The notes beneath the pieces were generated by a model, which did not search any database, was not told the DNA's origin, and saw nothing but the letters and a program-made list of their open reading frames with translations. Made by a program: the position numbers and the translations under genes. Source: Oscillatoriales cyanobacterium (lineage in GTDB: Bacteria; Cyanobacteriota; Cyanobacteriia; Cyanobacteriales; Laspinemataceae). From it: a DNA stretch of 64,000 bases. The stretch spans positions 62,001 to 126,000 of the forward strand of contig JAABRM010000015.1 of NCBI GenBank assembly GCA_011390955.1. Direction: 5' to 3'. Within the stretch, counting starts at the first letter, position 1. Every line of letters begins with the position of its first letter. This document shows positions 61,424 through 64,000 of the stretch, piece after piece.

Positions 61424-64000
61424 CTAGGGATGAAAATTTTGGCCACATTCAACTGGATTAATTCTAATGGGATTTGGGCGATTCGCGTTCGCGATCCGCT
61501 TTGCGGCATCGCCAATTAATTCTACCTTGCCATTAGCCGTAATGACCCACCCGGTTGCTTCGATGATTTCATCAGGGCGATTGGCGGAAGGAGTCCGGGT
61601 TGCGGACGAAGGGGAAAAACTTGCCGGTTCATTGTCTCCGATTAAAGAAATATCTCGCCAATCCTGCCAGACAGTGGTGCTGCGGATGACTGAAGTGGGA
61701 TCCGGTGGTAAACCCCCCCGTCCGGTGACAGTAAAAGAATTGCCTTGGTTAGCCGCACATCCGGTGATAATTTGTTGGGTAGGATCGGTGATATTTTCTG
61801 GTAATTTAATCAGCCCGTAAGTCGGATCTACATCAGGGTTATTAATAGTAATAGTGCCAGAAAGTCCAAATTCAGAACTAGCGGTAATATCACTTTCTGG
61901 TGTCAGTTGTTCGCGCAACTGAATGCCAAACATTCCCTGAGTATTAAGAGTGATATTTCCCCCTGCCCCCCGTTGGGCATTGGCGGTAATATCGCTATTT
62001 TCTAATGACACTAAAGTCTGGGTATTGATGGTCATATTGCCACCATTTCCTAGGTTGCCTGCGGTGGTACTAATTAAACTCTGGTGCTTTTGAATTATTT
62101 CCTGAGTTTGTAACTGAATATTTCCCCCTTCCCCAGAGGCAGTTTTAGCAATAATCACCCCTTCACGATCCAAAAAAATCGAATTAGCCGCGATCGCTAA
62201 ATTTCCCGCATTTCCTACTCCTTGATTATCCACCGTCACCGCAGCGCCACTCTCAATTTGCAATCGTCCGGTGGCGATCGTTAAATCCCCGGCATCCCCA
62301 GAAGCCGCAATACCACTGCTGCTGATCAAAGCACTGGGAAATTGATCGTTGCGATTAAAAAAGAAATCAACACCATCGGCACTCACCGGGGCAGCACCAC
62401 TTAAGGTCACGGATTCAGTGGCATTCACGATTAAACTACCTCCGTTACCTCGGTCAAACGTACCCGCTGTAATTTGTCCCCCATCGCGCAGAACCAATCG
62501 CTGAGTATTCACAATCAAATTGCCCGCATCTCCTGCCCCTGCCGTATCCACAAATAACACAGAGGGAAAGCGAAATTCATCGGGAGTCGTGCCAATTATT
62601 TCCACCGATTCAAACGCATTCACCGTCAAATTTCCCCCAGGGGCAGGACTAAATGTACCCGCGCCAATTTGTGCCCCATTTCTCACAATTAATCGTCCGG
62701 TATTTACCGTCACATTTCCACTGCTTCCCGCATCCACATCTCTTAATGATGCTTCGGTTCCGGCAAAAGAAGGACTACTGTTAGCAAATACTCCCGGAAA
62801 TACAAAAAAAGAATTCGTCTGTTTACCGGCTATTTCAATTAATTCAGCCGCATTTAAATTAATATCTCCTGCTTTGCCAATTCCGCGAGTCGTCGTTTCA
62901 ATCACCCCGCCTTGGGAAGAAATTGTACCAGTATTCACGGTAATAGTTCCGCCGTTGCCTTCGCCAAAATCACGCCCCCTGGTGTAGGATGCAATTGCTG
63001 AATCATTTAGTTGCAAGAATTGGGCAGCATTTACTAAAATATTGCCACCGTTACCCATACCTTCGGTCATCGTAGTCACAGTCGCCCCATTTTCCATGCG
63101 TAAACTTTGAGTAGAAATGGTTAAATTTCCCGCATTTCCATTCCCAAAACTCAGAGCAAATAAACCACTACTGATATCCGAGGGCTGGGAAACTCGATCT
63201 TTGACATCGACTCGTTCTAAAAATTCCACTGGGGCTGCCCCACGGAGTTGAATTGATTCAGTGGCATTAACTGTTAAATTTCCCGCGTTTCCATCGGCAA
63301 AAGTCGAGGAAGAAATTACAGCCCCCACTTGGAGGTCTAGCAAATCTGCTGCAATGGTAATGCCCTGACCGGGATTATTTCCCAGGGTATCTGCGGTGAT
63401 GCGAGTATTATTTTCTAGACTGACATTTCTGCCAATGATTTGAATGCTACCGCCGCCATTTCCACTGGTATCTACGGCAGCTAATTTTGACAAATTAATA
63501 TTATTTCTGACTGATAATAAATCGGTATTTAAAAATGAGGCAGTTAGCAGAGAAGTTGCTCTATTTGTGGTTAAAGCACTATTTTCTAATGATAATAAAA
63601 AAATATTTCCCTCCGGTGCAGTTACATAACCGCCATCCAGGGAAATATTTCCGCCAATTAAGCCTAATTTTTGACCCGGTTGTACTTGCAATCCCACCAG
63701 TTTTCCTGTATCATCGGTAAATCGGGATTGGTTGACGATCGATCCCGGATTGGCTCCCATTTGTAACCCAATCGGTGTATTAAGCGTCAAGATTGGGGGT
63801 TGATTTGGGTTTTTGGCACTAAAAATATTGCCATCATTAAATAAAACGCTATCGGCGGTGGTGGCAAAAAAAGAACCTCCAATATTTAAGCGGGCATTGG
63901 GACCAAAAATGATGCCATTGGGGTTGATTAATAATAAGTTGGCTGTGCCATTCGATCTTAAGATGCCATCAATATTAGAAATTTGACCACCAGTGATGCG
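61424..64000 (-). CDS. Filamentous haemagglutinin-like adhesin, two-partner secretion type (5' end outside window)
   Basis: The frame is open to the right edge, so 858 C-terminal residues are visible; the TTG at 63790 is internal. The rightmost part reads INPNGIIFGPNARLNIGGSF, the haemagglutination-activity (TPS) domain motif. Then come many beta-helix-like repeats rich in Gly/Asn (GNGGxIxVNAxE pattern) and a Cys-containing C-terminal segment. It is secreted through a TpsB partner not seen here. Expected at the cell surface in adhesion or filament contact. Confidence 0.9.
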   Translation of the reverse strand, partial: RITGGQISNIDGILRSNGTANLLLINPNGIIFGPNARLNIGGSFFATTADSVLFNDGNIFSAKNPNQPPILTLNTPIGLQMGANPGSIVNQSRFTDDTGKLVGLQVQPGQKLGLIGGNISLDGGYVTAPEGNIFLLSLENSALTTNRATSLLTASFLNTDLLSVRNNINLSKLAAVDTSGNGGGSIQIIGRNVSLENNTRITADTLGNNPGQGITIAADLLDLQVGAVISSSTFADGNAGNLTVNATESIQLRGAAPVEFLERVDVKDRVSQPSDISSGLFALSFGNGNAGNLTISTQSLRMENGATVTTMTEGMGNGGNILVNAAQFLQLNDSAIASYTRGRDFGEGNGGTITVNTGTISSQGGVIETTTRGIGKAGDINLNAAELIEIAGKQTNSFFVFPGVFANSSPSFAGTEASLRDVDAGSSGNVTVNTGRLIVRNGAQIGAGTFSPAPGGNLTVNAFESVEIIGTTPDEFRFPSVLFVDTAGAGDAGNLIVNTQRLVLRDGGQITAGTFDRGNGGSLIVNATESVTLSGAAPVSADGVDFFFNRNDQFPSALISSSGIAASGDAGDLTIATGRLQIESGAAVTVDNQGVGNAGNLAIAANSIFLDREGVIIAKTASGEGGNIQLQTQEIIQKHQSLISTTAGNLGNGGNMTINTQTLVSLENSDITANAQRGAGGNITLNTQGMFGIQLREQLTPESDITASSEFGLSGTITINNPDVDPTYGLIKLPENITDPTQQIITGCAANQGNSFTVTGRGGLPPDPTSVIRSTTVWQDWRDISLIGDNEPASFSPSSATRTPSANRPDEIIEATGWVITANGKVELIGDAAKRIANANRPNPIRINPVECGQNFHP

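Noticed and set aside
62520-62987. 155-codon + strand frame in the adhesin region
   Set aside because: Antisense shadow of the repetitive adhesin gene.
63791-64000. Adhesin starting at 63790
   Set aside because: The frame continues to the window edge with the conserved INPNGIIFGPNA motif, so the TTG at 63790 is internal.

Overview
The window looks like chromosomal DNA of a filamentous, non-heterocystous cyanobacterium (Oscillatoriales-like). This is inferred from: very frequent HIP1 octamers (GCGATCGC); a cyanobacterial-type RNA polymerase omega subunit next to a DUF1818 gene; chlP (geranylgeranyl reductase); DUF2470 and DUF3747/SLH proteins; and spacers filled with heptanucleotide tandem repeats. 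Species cannot be fixed from the sequence alone.

Layout. 1-2.5 kb: 3' part of a sodium/glutamate symporter gene, then a tandem pair of Uma2-family genes bracketed by palindromes. 2.5-8.5 kb: a 1502-residue TPR/triple-glycosyltransferase protein, a Nudix hydrolase, and about 0.9 kb of layered repeats. 8.5-15.7 kb: a TPR-CHAT protease-like protein, a DUF3747/SLH surface protein, DUF2470, a possible 41-residue membrane peptide, a MITE-like element, a MAPEG protein and a GT-B glycosyltransferase. 15.7-19.2 kb: a hybrid histidine kinase/receiver/adenylyl cyclase. 19.3-24 kb: a complete polyhydroxyalkanoate operon, phaA-phaB-phaE-phaC. 24-25.5 kb: mostly non-coding. 25.5-29 kb: pckA and gap1. 29-37 kb: CPCC protein, PH-like membrane protein, TRAFs-binding/SLOG-like/cyclase protein, thioredoxin-reductase-like flavoprotein, chlP, tRNA-Pro(GGG), DUF1818 and rpoZ. 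37-43 kb: LytR-CpsA-Psr protein, split manC plus cupin (GDP-mannose supply), UbiB-family kinase.

43.5-60 kb is an extracellular polysaccharide locus: glycosyltransferases, a Wzx-type flippase, a Wzy/ligase-like polymerase, three intact sulfotransferases plus a decayed fourth, a hexapeptide acetyltransferase and a membrane-anchored glycoside hydrolase-like protein. This is what a Wzx/Wzy-type sulfated exopolysaccharide pathway would look like. Its right part carries a reverse-strand cassette (glycosyltransferase plus epimerase plus an AT-rich stretch) lying between direct repeats of a GT2 gene, a pattern expected from single-crossover integration. 60-64 kb: a membrane GT2 glycosyltransferase and the 3' part of a two-partner-secretion haemagglutinin-like adhesin that runs off the window.

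The pervasive non-coding theme is heptamer repeats, usually arranged as a GT-rich arm followed by its CA-rich complement. They occupy most spacers between 7 and 41 kb, including all three inside the pha operon. Carbon metabolism (pha, pckA, gap1), cyclic-nucleotide signalling (two class III cyclase proteins) and surface polysaccharide are the main functional themes.
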